A stretch of 64,000 bases of DNA from Ramularia collo-cygni (taxonomy: Eukaryota; Ascomycota; Dothideomycetes; Mycosphaerellales; Mycosphaerellaceae): positions 186,001 through 250,000 of the forward strand of contig NW_019716255.1 in the NCBI RefSeq assembly GCF_900074925.1, written 5' to 3'. Made by a program: the position numbers and the translations under genes. Below, piece after piece: positions 51,900 through 63,768 of the stretch (the first letter of the stretch is position 1; every line of letters begins with the position of its first letter). The notes under the pieces were generated by a model, which did not search any database, had not been told where the DNA came from, and saw only the letters and a list, made by a program, of their open reading frames with translations.

Positions 51900-53674
51900 T
51901 CAAGACTTCCAAGGCAGCGGGAAAGTGCCAACCCAGTCCTCGACCTCGCGTCTCAGCTCCACAACGTCCACTATTTCCTCGCCATCCTTGACATAGTCCT
52001 TGAAGGCGTTGACGCTACCAGGGTTCTTGCGTCCACTCTTCTCCGCGGCCTCCTTTGCCTGTCCGTCAAGCTTCTTGCTGATGTTGACTGNTCTATGGAC
52101 AATATCCGCAACACGCTTGAAATCAGTAGGCTGGAAGCCACGAGTGGTCATCGCAGGCGTCCCCATACGCAGACCACCAGGCTTCATGGCAGACTTGTCT
52201 CCAGGAACGGTGTTCTTGTTGGCAGCCACGCCGACCAGCTCAAGAATACGTTCCACACGAGCGCCGTCGATGCCCTTGTCCTTCAGGTCGATGAGGACAA
52301 GGTGGTTATCAGTCCCTCCACTGACAACAGAGTAACCGAGACCGCCAGCCTCCTTGCCGTCTCCCAACCTAGCGGCGAATGCCTTGGCGTTCTCGAGAAC
52401 GTTCTGCTGATACTGCTTGAATTCTGGCTGCTGTGCTTGGTGTAAAGCAACTGCCAGTGCAGTGATGGTGTGATTGTGGGGACCTCCCTGATGGCCTGGG
52501 AATACGGACGAGTTGATGGGACCCTCGAGATCGTATTTTGTCTCTACACCCTTCTTATCCACGCTGCGAGTACCCTTTCTGAAGAAGATCATAGCGCCAC
52601 GTGGGCCACGCAAGCTCTTGTGGGTGGTAGTAGTAACCACATCCGAGTACTCGAACGGTGAAGGGATTACACCGCCTGCTACCAATCCTGAGATGTGGGC
52701 CATGTCGCTGAGCAGATAGCAGTTGCCGACCTTGTTCACGATCTCGCGGAACCGGTTGTAGTCGATCAGTCTGCTGTATGCGCTTGTTCCTGCAATGATA
52801 ATCTTTGGTCGGTAGAGCATAGCCATGTCTTCGAGTTTCTCATAATCGATGAGTCCTGTGCTCTCGTCTAATCGATAAGGGAGGGTTTCGAAGTATTTGG
52901 AGATTGCCGAAATCTTCTTCGTGGGGAGCTGGTAGCCGTGGGAGAGATGGCCTCCATGTGGGAGATCGAGGCCCATGATGCGTTCATGGGTGCCGACGAG
53001 CGCCGAGTATGCATAGAGGTTGGCTGGCGAGCCAGAGAGAGCTGCACCGAACGTCAGTCACATATTGCCAGCAGAAAGAGGCATTGGGGCGTAGCAGACG
53101 TTGTACGTTGACTCCCCACTCCGACTCCTTCAGCCCAAAAGTCTCCAATGCTCGCTGTTGACACAGTCTCTCGGCCTCATCGATGTGTTCGTTGCCACCA
53201 TAGTATCGTGCTCCTGGGTATCCCTCGGAATATTTGTCTGTTCGGAATCAGTATGATTCATCCACTCCCACTCCACTAGCCTCACTTTGCATAACACTCC
53301 CAAGCGCATCCAACACTGCTTGGCTAGTGAAGTTCTCTGAGGGGATTAGGTTGATGAAGTGCTTCTGCCGCCGTTTTTCCTAGCAATCGTTAGAATCGTG
53401 CACTCTGGCGATGCGGCATTCGGTGGCGGACCTTTTGAATGATGTCGAAGACGGCGGGATCGCCTTCTTCAAGAGTCGCAGAAAGTAGCTGAAGGATGTG
53501 TCAGTATTTTCCCACAGCTACACGCGCTTGAGACAGCCCGACCTTCTGCTGGTTGTCGGCGGTTGACAGCGACCGCCACGCTATCGATACCGCTGGCTTT
53601 GTGAGAACAGGGCGCTTGCATGCCCGGCAGAGCAATGAGCCCGACGTCCTAGCTACTGCCCGTAGAGAAGCCAT
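51900..53674 (-). CDS. SHM1: Mitochondrial serine hydroxymethyltransferase
   Basis: Five exons (53543-53674, 53432-53488, 53286-53379, 53100-53237, 51900-53041) encode 520 residues. The enzyme uses PLP to interconvert serine plus tetrahydrofolate and glycine plus methylene-tetrahydrofolate. Residues 1-35 are a basic presequence (MASLRAVARTSG..CRACKR), so this is the mitochondrial isoform. The splices rebuild family blocks exactly: LIPSENFTS, VMQNKYSEGYPGARYYGG and WGVNVQPLSGSPANLY. The PLP lysine is in TTTTHKSLRGPRG, and later blocks GGTDNHLVLIDL and GGLRMGTPAMTTRG are intact. The donors of introns 1, 2 and 4 are GTC, which is weak but gives the only correct frame. The N at 52091 affects one residue. 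The gene is divergent from S-adenosylmethionine synthetase. Confidence 0.96.
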
Positions 53675-54614
53675 TGTGAAGTGAAGGGCAAGCAGGACAG
53701 TGGAAGGGTGGTGGCCACAAGGCGAATGCGACAGTTTTCATAAAGATAGAAGAGTCAACAATGGTTACTAGCGGCTCTCGACTCTCTCAGCCTTCAGGGT
53801 CCGCTTGCTCTTCCGGGCTCGCTCGTCCCTACTGCCGCAATACCCGTCGCCTTTGTGCACAACATCTCCAGGGCGGTGACTTGGAGCAGCACATGAGAGG
53901 GATTTGATCGACGGACTTCACTGCTCGAGATGTACTTTGCGTCCGGGTCTTTATTGCAAGAGAAGGAGCCACGCCTGTTTCTCCGGCGTTCACATGTGCA
54001 TATCGATTGTTGTCCGCTCAGCGCTCGGAGTCCACGAAGTCACGGCTACCACGGTGCCCGACCGACAGCTTGGTATGTCGCCGAACAGACGATCCAAAAC
54101 TCCACAGACATTGTGTCCCTTTGTTGCTGTCGGGAGCCTACGACCAACTCCTGGCCGGGCTACAGGAGTTGTCGCAGCTCGGCTATCAGCGCGACAGCTT
54201 CAAAGCAATGGGAACTCTCTGTGAAACTGAAGGGCAAACTCGGGATGGCATCATATGGTGGGAAAAAAGTTTAAATTGAGAAAACAATAGTCACAGTCCC
54301 AAACGACGGACATTGCGCAGCTTCGGTTTCTTTCGGTGTCGGTTTACGGTTGACATGCCATGGAGCCCGCGATACACACAATGTAGCTGTCTCCACTATG
54401 GCACCATCAAGTTTGTAGTCGGAATCGTGCCTTACATTCCAACGTGGAGCATAAAAGTAGTACCCCGCGCCGGTAGCGATCAGACAAAATCCAAGCTTCA
54501 CCCACTTTATCTCTTTAGCAGCCCGCAAATCTCAACCATCTTCCTCCTTCCCACTTCACCTCATTCTACCTCCTCACCTCACCTCCCCACCTCACCACAC
54601 TTCTATCCTTCACA
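53675..54614. promoter_or_regulatory. Divergent region, SHMT / SAM synthetase
   Basis: These 940 bases separate the two one-carbon genes. Open frames at 53904-54279 look random. The last 100 bases before the SAM synthetase ATG form a CT/CA-rich leader, as is common in strongly expressed fungal genes. Confidence 0.5.
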
Positions 54615-55945
54615 ATGGCCACCAACGGAACAAGCGTCAAGGGCAAGCTCCCGTACGTCTCAAGTCTACGCAACGTCATTGGCATTGGAGTTGGGGAGGA
54701 AAAATTGAGGCCACTTTGCTAACTAGACCTCTTCCCTTTCAGAGCTGGCAGATTTCTCTTCACCTCCGAGTCGGTCGGCCAGGGTCACCCTGACAAGATT
54801 GCCGACCAGGTCTCCGACGCCGTCCTCGACGCCTGCCTNAAAGATGACCCCGCCTCCAAGGTTGCCTGCGAGACGGCTACCAAGACCGGCATGGTCATGG
54901 TCTTTGGTGAAATCACCACCAAGACCCGCCTAGACTACCAAAAGGTCATTCGTGACGCCATCAAGGACATTGGATACGACGACTCGGCCAAGGGCTTTGA
55001 CTACAAGACCTGCAACGTGCTTGTGGCCATTGAGGAGCAGAGTGCCGACATCGCCCAGGGTCTGCACTTGGACGAGCGTCTTGAGAACCTTGGCGCTGGT
55101 GACCAGGGTATCATGTTCGGTTATGCTACCGACGAGACTCCTGAGCTGCTGCCATTGACTGTCATCCTTTCCCACGCACTGAACAAGGCCATGACCGATG
55201 CCCGCAACGACGGCAGCCTGCCATGGCTCCGACCCGACACCAAGACACAGGTCACTGTTGAGTACGAGCACGACAACGGTGCCGTTGTACCCAAGCGTGT
55301 CGACACCGTTGTTGTCTCTGCCCAGCACAGCGAGAAGATCACCACCGAGGAGCTCCGCAAGGAGATCAAGGAGAAGATCATCAAGAAGGTCATCCCAGCG
55401 GAGTACCTTGACGACAAAACTGTCTACCACGTATGTCAATTGAATCGCGACCAAAAGTATTGTTCGTGGAATGCTGACCAATGTAGATTCAACCTTCTGG
55501 CCTCTTCATCATTGGTGGCCCACAGGGTGACGCCGGTCTCACCGGCCGTAAGATCATNGTAGACACCTACGGTGGATGGGGTGCCCACGGTGGTGGTGCT
55601 TTCTCCGGAAAGGACTACAGCAAGGTCGACCGTTCCGCCGCCTACCTTGCTCGATGGATCGCCAAGTCCATTGTTAACGCTAAGCTCGCCCGCCGTGCGC
55701 TTGTGCAGCTTTCATACGCCATTGGTGTCGCCGAGCCTCTCTCCGTCTTCGTTGAGACCTACGGTACCTCTGACAAGACCTCTGACCAGCTGGTCGAGAT
55801 TATTCGCGCCAACTTCGACATGAGACCTGGTGTTATTGTCCGCGATCTTGACCTCGCGAAGCCAATTTACCGCGAGACGGCCAAGAACGGCCACTTCACC
55901 AACCAGAGCTTCAGCTGGGAGAAGCCAAGGACCCTCAAGTTCTAG
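54615..55945 (+). CDS. SAM1: S-adenosylmethionine synthetase
   Basis: Three exons (54615-54652, 54743-55430, 55487-55945) encode 394 residues. The enzyme makes S-adenosylmethionine from methionine and ATP in the cytosol. Family blocks are complete: FTSESVGQGHPDKIADQ with the ATP-binding His, GAGDQGIMFGYATDE, the central GGPQGDAGLTGRKII, the glycine-rich GGGAFSGKD P-loop-like motif, and a C-terminal DLAKPIYRETAKNGHFT. The junctions read LP-AGRFLF and TVYH-IQPSGLF. Length equals the usual 380-395. The gene is GC-rich in third positions compared with its neighbours, which fits high expression. The Ns at 54839 and 55559 are both in third codon positions. Confidence 0.97.
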
Positions 55946-56034
55946 ATTGCCTCACCGGCACCTGTTTTCAACATAGTCAACCTTAATCCGCTCGGCCTCG
56001 CTTGACGCGCAGAGTCGGAGCCTGCATAGACGAC

Positions 56035-56055
56035 GTCGAGGTTTCAACCCTCGAC
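56035..56055 (+). other. 7-bp hairpin in the SAM synthetase 3' region
   Basis: GTCGAGG and its complement CCTCGAC flank the 7-base loop TTTCAAC. It lies 90 bases after the stop codon, so it is probably in the 3' UTR. Confidence 0.6.
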
Positions 56056-57681
56056 TCGCACCCCACGGCGTTTTACGGACGGGACAGAACTGATAAAAAA
56101 GTTACACGGAGAGCGAATGATACCCAGAAGCCCTGCTCGCGGCAATGACGTTTTGTATTCAACATAGACCTCGGGCAGGAATCACTGCCCTCTCCATCAT
56201 CGGCAAAAAGGCAAACAACATCATTGGCGGATTGAACATTTAGCGTGGCGTTTGGAGATGTGCTCAACCATTCATCTCTCATGCGCGACCGGAATGAGCA
56301 TTGCGCTTCTGTAGGAATGAATGGAATTGTCTGGTTTTGAATAATACTTCTCATTCTCATCATTCGTCCGGAAGATCCTCAGAGAAAGTCGTTGAGCGAA
56401 CATGCGTGCCTTGAGGTAAGGTACTCAAACTGTCATAAAGATCCAGACAACCCACCACGAAGCTCCGACGCAATCTTCTCGTCCAAATTAGCCAACTGCT
56501 CCAGCATACAGGCAAAACTTGCGTGGTCTGAACATATTTCCTCACAACGACATCCTTCTTAGCTAATCTCCGCAATCNTACTATAAAGAAGTCCTGTTGC
56601 TCCACAAGCATGGCTCCATCCTCCATGCAGCGGACATAANAACAGGGAAAGTTCTACTATGGCATGATTTTCGTCTCTACTGTCGCGGATCAATGGTTCT
56701 ATAGTTACTATATAGCTGGTTTCTTTCGCTATCTCGCATTGATATGATGGTGGTCGACTGTAGAGGTTGGGACGGCGTGGCATTCCTCTGGACGTTATGG
56801 AAAGATGAAACGAGCGTGACAAGTCATCCTCGTCTCGCGACATGGAGTCTTTGTCCTTCTCTATCCTCATTGCTTTCGCCTCGCGTCGCACAGCCAATCC
56901 CTCGCAATGTGTATGTGAACCCCAAAATCCGATAGACGGGAACAATCGTGACATGAGCTTCGAGAAGTGCTCGAAATCGCCATTGAGCTTGATCAATGTT
57001 GAGTGACATGTAGCGAAGGCAGTTGTATTGTTGACAGTGTTGGATTCGAGCGCAAGGATGTCTTACTTTGCAATCCATCAATCTATTCGAGACTTTTGCA
57101 GACTCATCTTCATCACTTCATGAATAATATGACAAACAGCTACGGTGGATGATGACGGATACATCGCAACCCCTAGTCTCGAGCGAGTAACAAGACGATN
57201 GAATACCCATTCCATCCAACTCACCGTAGCCACATCAATGGGGCTGTCTCGTGGATAGAATACGAAGATTACGAGGTCAACAACATTCATCATAACAAGG
57301 TACCTAGCGCGGTCACTCCAAACTTGCGAGCTTCGTAAACCTCGGATGCGCCCTGGTGATTTCTTTTCTTTTCCAACTGAACATCTCCCTAGTCTCCACA
57401 ATCCAAGATCTAGAGATGATCCGAGGTGCGATACGAGGGTAGGAGACAGGGTTATCTCTCTCTCTCTTAGCTAATTTTGATCTTCTGGCGAGGTCTGTGG
57501 TGATGAAGGTACTGGATTGGTACGAAAGGATCGCTCAACTGGATCTCAGTAAAAGAAACCCCAAGTCATTCACATGCAACCAATCCCTGCATGTTACATG
57601 GCCCTCGCATTCCGGACTGTCGATTCGCTTGTCGGAAATGTAATGAGGCGGGTCTCGCGATTTCTCTGCTCTCACGCAGAG

Positions 57682-57692
57682 TATATATATAA
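57682..57692 (+). promoter_or_regulatory. TATA box of the FAD oxidoreductase gene
   Basis: A TATATATATAA stretch lies about 70-80 bases before the ATG at 57762, followed by a pyrimidine-rich leader with CCAT repeats. Position and sequence fit a core promoter. Confidence 0.6.
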
Positions 57693-57761
57693 GATGATCC
57701 TCTTCAATCCATCCCATCCATCTCATCACTCCCATTTCAAACCATCCATCCATCCATCAAC

Positions 57762-59168
57762 ATGAAAGAAACAATCTCCCCCACATACCTAGTAATCGGA
57801 GCCGGAGCCACAAGCCTAGCATTCGTCGACGAACTCCTCTCCAACACCTCCCAAACCACCACAATCGCCCTCATAGACCGCTACGCAGCCCCAGGCGGAC
57901 ACNGGACCACAGCATACCCTTTCGTCCGCCTCCACCAACCCTCATCATTCTACGGCGTCAATTCCCGCCGCTTGGGAGAAGAACGCATCGAACAAATCGG
58001 CTGGAATCAAGGGTTGATGGATCTGGCGACTTGTCATGAAATCAATGATTACTTCTTTAAAGTCGTCGATGATTTTCGGGCTTCGGGACGGGTGAAGTGG
58101 TTTCCTAAATCTGAGTATATGGGCAATGGAGAGTGGAGAGAGATTCTTACTGAAAAGGAGTGGGCTGTGGGAAAGGAGACGAAGATTGTGGATGCGACGT
58201 ATGTGGAAGTCAAGGTTCCTTCCATGGGACCGCCGTCTTATAAAGTCGAAAAGGGGGTGAATCTTACCACCCCAAACGATTTGGTGAAAATCAATAGGCC
58301 TTATACCATTTATACGGTCGTTGGGGCGGGCAAAACAGGTATAGATGCAGCATTGTGGCTGTTATCCATGGGAATCTCACCTGAAAAGATCAATTGGATT
58401 ATGCCGAGGGATCCATGGCTGGTGAATCGCGCAGCCATTCAACCTGGACCGCAGTCCGCCGATCGACGTAAGAGAGACGAGCAGAATTTTGGCGCTGCTG
58501 TCATGACAGCGACCTCTGTGGATGATTTCTACAGAAGACTCCAGGCAACGCAAAATATCCTGCGCTTTGATGAGGAAGTTTGGCCGACTAGATACCACGG
58601 CGCTACAATCTCGCCGATGGAGCTGGAGCAAATCCAACGTATCAAGTGCGTTATCAGGATGGGGAGGGTCCTTGAGATTCGTCCGGATGAAGTCTTGCTG
58701 CAGAAAGGCAGCTACAAACCGGACGCTGACACTCTATTCATTGATTGCGCAGCTGATGGTCTGAAGAAAGCGGACGCCGTTCCGGTGTTCCAAGGCAACA
58801 CCATCATTCTCCAGGCTGTCAGCATGTGGCAGTCGGTCTTCAGTGGCGCCTTTATCGCACATGTCGAGAAGATGGGAGGAGATGATGAGGCGAAGAATCA
58901 CCTTTGCTACCCAATCCCACATCCCGAGGAGCTGGCGGGGTTCCCCAAAGCATTGGCGTCGGGGATGCGGAGTACCGTTGAATGGTGGAAAGTGCCGGAA
59001 ACTGTCGCTTGGTTGGAGAATTCTCGTCTCAAGGTGGGAGTGGGAATGGATCCTTGGCCCAAGGATCCGGAGAGGAGGCAAGCGGCGCTGCGGGAAAAGT
59101 CGGAACAATTTGCTGGACTGTCTCAGATGCTGTTCAAGTTGGTAGGAGAGGGTACAGAGGTACAATAG
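57762..59168 (+). CDS. FAD/NAD(P)-dependent oxidoreductase, monooxygenase-like
   Basis: The intronless gene encodes 468 residues. The N-terminal FAD-binding Rossmann motif GAGATS is at 13-18, followed by an acidic end of strand 2 (LIDRYAAPGGH). A second dinucleotide motif, VVGAGKTGIDAALWL, with Gly at 188, 190 and 193, probably binds NAD(P)H. The segment TAYPFVRLHQPSSFYGVNS is typical of a fungal group of flavin proteins related to flavin-containing monooxygenases, but the FMO fingerprint FxGxxxHxxx is not visible. The C-terminal part ends with a charged helix. The substrate is unknown. The gene has a good TATA box and stands alone, with long spacers on both sides. The N at 57903 falls next to the GGH motif. 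Confidence 0.8.
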   Translation: MKETISPTYLVIGAGATSLAFVDELLSNTSQTTTIALIDRYAAPGGHXTTAYPFVRLHQPSSFYGVNSRRLGEERIEQIGWNQGLMDLATCHEINDYFFKVVDDFRASGRVKWFPKSEYMGNGEWREILTEKEWAVGKETKIVDATYVEVKVPSMGPPSYKVEKGVNLTTPNDLVKINRPYTIYTVVGAGKTGIDAALWLLSMGISPEKINWIMPRDPWLVNRAAIQPGPQSADRRKRDEQNFGAAVMTATSVDDFYRRLQATQNILRFDEEVWPTRYHGATISPMELEQIQRIKCVIRMGRVLEIRPDEVLLQKGSYKPDADTLFIDCAADGLKKADAVPVFQGNTIILQAVSMWQSVFSGAFIAHVEKMGGDDEAKNHLCYPIPHPEELAGFPKALASGMRSTVEWWKVPETVAWLENSRLKVGVGMDPWPKDPERRQAALREKSEQFAGLSQMLFKLVGEGTEVQ

Positions 59169-60777
59169 ACGGGATCGATGTTTCGATGGCCGGGGTATGG
59201 AGCGCTCTTTGTGTGGACTGGATTATCGTTGTGTTGATTGGCATATGTTAAGAAATAGAGATCTTTCTTGGGAATGATCATGTCAAACCATAAAGGATCG
59301 TCAGCTCGCAAATGTCCATATCATTATCGAGATATGCCATTGGAGAATTTTGATATTTGTGAGGGAGGAGCGATGTTGCTTGCGGTGACGTCGCGAAGAC
59401 CAATCGATGGGTCCAACTTTGTGTTTTGCTGATCTCGAGGCAAGCTTGGCAGACGGAAGTGAAGCAGTGTGAAGTGTCGCGAGCACCCGACGATGGAAAG
59501 ATAAAGTGGTGGATCTGATGTCGTGGGGAACAGTCTCGCAAACATTTTCTCTTGCACGGCCGTCGTCATAGCCTTGTCCCGTCTTCATGCCACGCCTTTG
59601 ATTGCAAGCCCCTAAACTCCCGAGGAGAGGGCTATGGAGGGATCAAAGTGGGAAATCCGTGAAGCTGTTTGCAGTCACGACACTCGCTTGCTCTTGTAGT
59701 CTCTAACCCGCTCTCTGTTAGGCATGAGGGTAATACCAAGGCCTGGACGAGTTAAAAGGAGTATGACACCACTGGATGGGATGCGGAGGTGAAGGTGGAG
59801 ATTGTTCTTGTTCTTGAGTATGCTGAGACTGTGCAAGGAAATAGATGAGAAGTCCAAATCTGGATGTGATCTGGTTCGCTGGTGAATGAAATGCTCATCG
59901 AACCTTCTGTTGTGGCGTTTACGAGCCGAAATAGCAAAGGGAACATACCACGATGTAGGTAGAGCTGCTGATGTTAAGCTGAGTGGTTCTGATGACAGGA
60001 CCATCTGACCACGCCAATGCATTTCTGCTGTGTTCAACGAAGAAACCACCATCATCTAAGTTCTCGCCATGACAAGTTTTGCTTACATCACACGATGATG
60101 ATGTCGATATACCGCGAGCCCTTTCTCGGCGGTTTTCAGAGAATTGGCCCGGACTTGTCGGGTTGATGACATGGCGAAGGGGTCTGCCTTGACTTCTCGA
60201 CCGTCTTCAACATTGTCAGACCAAGGCGTGAAGACAGCAGATCATATGTAGTGGCAATCACTTCGAGCTGGCTGCTGCGATTGCCGTTGTAGATATCGGT
60301 TTGTTATCATCTTCATGCGCGTCGGGGAAACTGCACCGCGAGTGATGTAACCTTCCGGACGCGCCTGAAGCCGGGCAAAAGCCGACCTGCTTCGGCGGTT
60401 GTTGCTATGCTCCTGTTGGAAGACGCGTAGCTTGAATAGCTTACGGTGGAGGAGAGGGTGGTAGCTGGAGATGAGATGAGATGGCGTAGCATGACATGAT
60501 CTGGCGTCGTGACTATGCAGGATGTAGAATGTCGGCCGAGGGAGCTAGGTACGTGCGTAGAGGAAATGATTCCTAAACACGTCGGTCGATGGAAATGATA
60601 CAAGAATGCGTGCAGGTGCCGCCGCCGCCCGCTGCCCGCCGATGTTCCGGTGCAGGCTCGGAGTAAATGGAAACACCCCACCAAAAACATCATCCTCTCA
60701 TGGCCAATCCCTCAACGCCTTCTTCTCGACATCAACAACGTTTGACCGACTTTGCACAACACCTCACCACCGCAAAC
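59169..60777. other. Intergenic before GND1, no supported gene
   Basis: These 1.6 kb carry many overlapping short frames with no domain or composition signal. The last ~130 bases before the start are a C/A-rich leader of the GND1 gene. Confidence 0.45.
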
Positions 60778-62745
60778 ATGTCTACACCCGAACCAGTGTA
60801 CGTACTAATCTCTATTTACTTAGTCTGCTTTCTTTCATCAACCAGAGCCAGCGTCCGCAGCCATTCTCCGCGACGTCACAAACAGAAATCACCCCACCTT
60901 TGGATGAAAAATTGTCCCGCGTCAGCAGGAACAGCAACTTCAGCAGTATTGGACGGCAGAGGCTGTTGAAATATCACCACATCATGCTCATTTCATGGAA
61001 GATGGGCAGCAAGGGAATGGCTACGGATCTGGCTCTGGATGGCTCTGCACATCCATGGAACTCGCTTCGTGACACAATGTTGAGCTTGGGACAATCACTG
61101 ACAGTATCTACAGTGGTGACTTTGGCTTGATTGGCCTTGCGGTCATGGGTATTCCTCCCCTCCTGCCCCATATTGGCAGTATCAAAAATGCTGACATTCT
61201 CCAGGCCAAAACCTCATCCTCAACGCCGCTGACCATGGATTCACCGTGGTTGCTTTCAACCGAACAGTCGCCAAGGTGGACCGTTTCCTAGCAGACGAGG
61301 CCAAGGGCAAGAGCATTGTCGGCGCACACAGCATCAAGGAGTTTGTCTCCAAGCTCAAGAAGCCACGTCGTATGATGCTTCTCGTCATGGCCGGCAAACC
61401 CGTCGACGACTTCATTGAGATGCTCATCACCGAGGGCGGTGTTGAGACCGGCGACATCATCATCGACGGTGGAAACTCACATTACCCAGACACCAACCGC
61501 CGCACCAAGTACCTGGCAGAGAAGGGTATCCGATTCGTTGGAAGCGGTGTTTCTGGTGGTGAGGAGGGTGCCCGCTACGGCCCATCCATCATGCCTGGTG
61601 GTAACGAGGAGGCTTGGCCATACATCAAGGATGTTCTTCAGAGCATCTCCGCCAAGTCGGACGGCGAGCCATGCTGTCAGTGGGTTGGTGATGAGGGTGC
61701 CGGCCACTACGTCAAGATGGTGCACAACGGTATCGAGTACGGTGACATGCAGCTGATTTGCGAGGTATGCCAACGTTCCCATCTCCATGCCATCTCATTT
61801 CAATACTGACATTCCCAGGCATACGACATCATGAAGCGCGGTCTGGGTCTTTCCGGCAAGGAGATGGGTGATGTTTTCGCTGAGTGGAACAAGGGAGTCC
61901 TCGATTCGTTCCTCATTGAGATCACTCGCGACATCTTGTATTACAACGATGATGACGACACTCCTCTCGTTGAGAAGATTCTCGACTCGGCGGGTCAGAA
62001 GGGTACCGGCAAGTGGACCGCCATCAACGCTCTTGACATGGGCCAGCCCGTGACTCTCATCGGCGAGGCCGTCTTTGCGAGATGCCTGTCTTCCCTCAAG
62101 GGAGAGCGTACTCGTGCCAGCGAGAAGCTCTCCGGCCCAACACCAAACTTCACCGGTGACAAGAAGGAGTTCCTTGCCAACCTCGAGCAGGCCCTTTACG
62201 CATCGAAGATCATCTCCTACGCACAAGGCTTCATGCTCATGCAGAGTGTGAGTGATTGAACTCATTCGAATGATGATTACATTTCATGCTAACTCATCTC
62301 ACAGGCCGCCAAGGAGTACGGCTGGAAGCTTCAGAAGCCAGAGATCGCCCTCATGTGGCGTGGAGGCTGCATCATCCGCTCCGTCTTCTTGAAGGACATC
62401 ACCAAGGCATACCGCTCCAACCCCGACCTCGAGAACTTGCTNTTCGACGACTTCTTCAACAAGGCCATTCACGCCGCACAGCCCGGATGGCGTGACGTTG
62501 TCTCGAAGGGTGCTCTCTGGGGTATCCCCACTCCAGCCTTCTCCACCGCTCTCTCCTTCTTCGACGGTTTCCGCACCAAGGATCTCCCCGCCAACCTTCT
62601 CCAGGCCCAGCGTGATTACTTTGGTGCTCACACCTTCCGCGTCAAGCCCGAGCACGCCAACGAGAAGTATCCCGAGGGCAAGGACATTCACGTCAACTGG
62701 ACCGGCCGTGGTGGAAACATTTCCGCTTCTACATACACTGCTTAG
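60778..62745 (+). CDS. GND1: 6-phosphogluconate dehydrogenase (decarboxylating)
   Basis: Five exons (60778-60797, 61114-61148, 61205-61764, 61819-62247, 62305-62745) encode 494 residues. The enzyme oxidises 6-phosphogluconate to ribulose 5-phosphate and CO2 with NADP+ in the pentose phosphate pathway. The first exons are tiny (20 and 35 nt) and are separated by a 316-nt intron, long for this window; together they rebuild GDFGLIGLAVMGQNLILN, the NADP-binding fold. Other landmarks are IIDGGNSHYPDT, GVSGGEEGARYGPSIMPGG, the catalytic KMVHNGIEYGDMQ, GTGKWTAINALD and the C-terminal TGRGGNISASTYTA. The length is normal. The N at 62442 is a third position. An early intron after only seven codons is a common arrangement in fungal housekeeping genes. 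Confidence 0.96.
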
Positions 62746-63631
62746 GTGGAGGTACAAACAAGCTTCGCGACAGTGGGCTTACGTGTGGACAAGGGAAGGC
62801 TGTCCGCTCTCACGGTCGTCGCCAAAGATTATGAAGGTCATGGATCGGTGATGCTGGCTCAGTGGGCCGATGGACGGCCAATAGACTGCAGTTTTGTAGC
62901 GAAGTAGAGCTTAGCTCGTATGAAAATCATTGATGGATCATGCTACTTGTGTGCGTACTCATATGTGTACTTGTGTGTGTTTCAGTTTGTTTATGAGTAC
63001 CGTCCCTCTGACCATGTTGAGAGTTTTCCCATTCCCATTCCCATTCATGTATCCATGTATTCATGCATTCGTTCACTCGTGTACTTTTCTCTCGATGTAG
63101 GGATGAGAATCTCGGGCTTCAATAGTAGAGTAATACGAGATGTTTTTAACTGTACTGAACTCCACTCAACTCGACAGAGTAATAAGGTAGGTTGCTGTGT
63201 GTTTAGACTCAAATATAAAGTATAGACAATGTGTAAAGTAGGTACTACCTACCTAGGTAATGATGAAGTCTATAGGACTGGAGGCGACATCAAGGTAGGA
63301 AGCCCACGTTATATCGATACCTTAGATTGCCGAACGCATGAATAAAGCACATATATTCACGCGCCGTGTGTCATTCATGCATCGAGAAGCAGGAGGGACA
63401 TACAGACAGACATACAGACATATAGCAATAGCAGTCACTAAGAGAGAGAGATGGGAGTGTGAGGTAAGCCGAAATTTCGATGCTCTCGACCCAAAAGCGA
63501 GCGAGCGTACAATGGATTCCACGCTCGCATATCATTCATACAATATGATTTCAACCCACTGATTCCTTGCCTTGCCTTGCATCGACTACTACTTCATAAT
63601 CATAGCCTTCTGCATTACCCACCCAGCCTCG
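62746..63631. other. Convergent 3' region with simple-sequence tracts
   Basis: No gene is supported. The stretch has CCCATT hexamer repeats near 63030-63050 and a GTAGGTACTACCTAC palindrome at 63238-63252. Confidence 0.5.
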
Positions 63632-63741
63632 CCGTGTCTCCGATAATGCCCCGCCATGTCTTTGATGATGCATGGCCATGTCTTTGATGATGCCTCGCCA
63701 TGTCTTTGACGATGCACGGCCAAGTCTTTGATAATGTCTCA
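63632..63741. repeat. 22-bp tandem repeat, five copies
   Basis: Five consecutive 22-bp units built on CCATGTCTTTGATGATGCMYSG occupy 63632-63653, 63654-63675, 63676-63697, 63698-63719 and 63720-63741. The middle copies differ at two to four positions and the outer ones at more. It lies just after the stop of the minus-strand CCCH gene. Confidence 0.85.
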
Positions 63742-63768
63742 CTTGCCTGTAGGTGTTACAAGTGCCCT

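Larger units (their letters stand above)
55946..57761. other. Long intergenic region between SAM synthetase and an oxidoreductase
   Basis: This 1.8-kb stretch contains a perfect hairpin just after the SAM synthetase gene, several unconvincing minus-strand frames (56559-57401), Ns at 56579, 56640 and 57200, and a TATA box before the next gene. I see no supported gene. Confidence 0.45.

Noticed and set aside
53904..54279. Three overlapping plus-strand frames between SHMT and SAM synthetase
   Set aside because: All three read the same stretch, lack any motif and lie in what must be the promoter region.
56559..57401. Minus-strand frames of 85-145 codons in the spacer after SAM synthetase
   Set aside because: They have mixed composition, contain Ns, overlap in different frames and show no splice structure.
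63632..63741. CRISPR-like appearance of the 22-bp repeat
   Set aside because: The units are directly adjacent without spacers and the genome is eukaryotic, so this is a simple tandem repeat.
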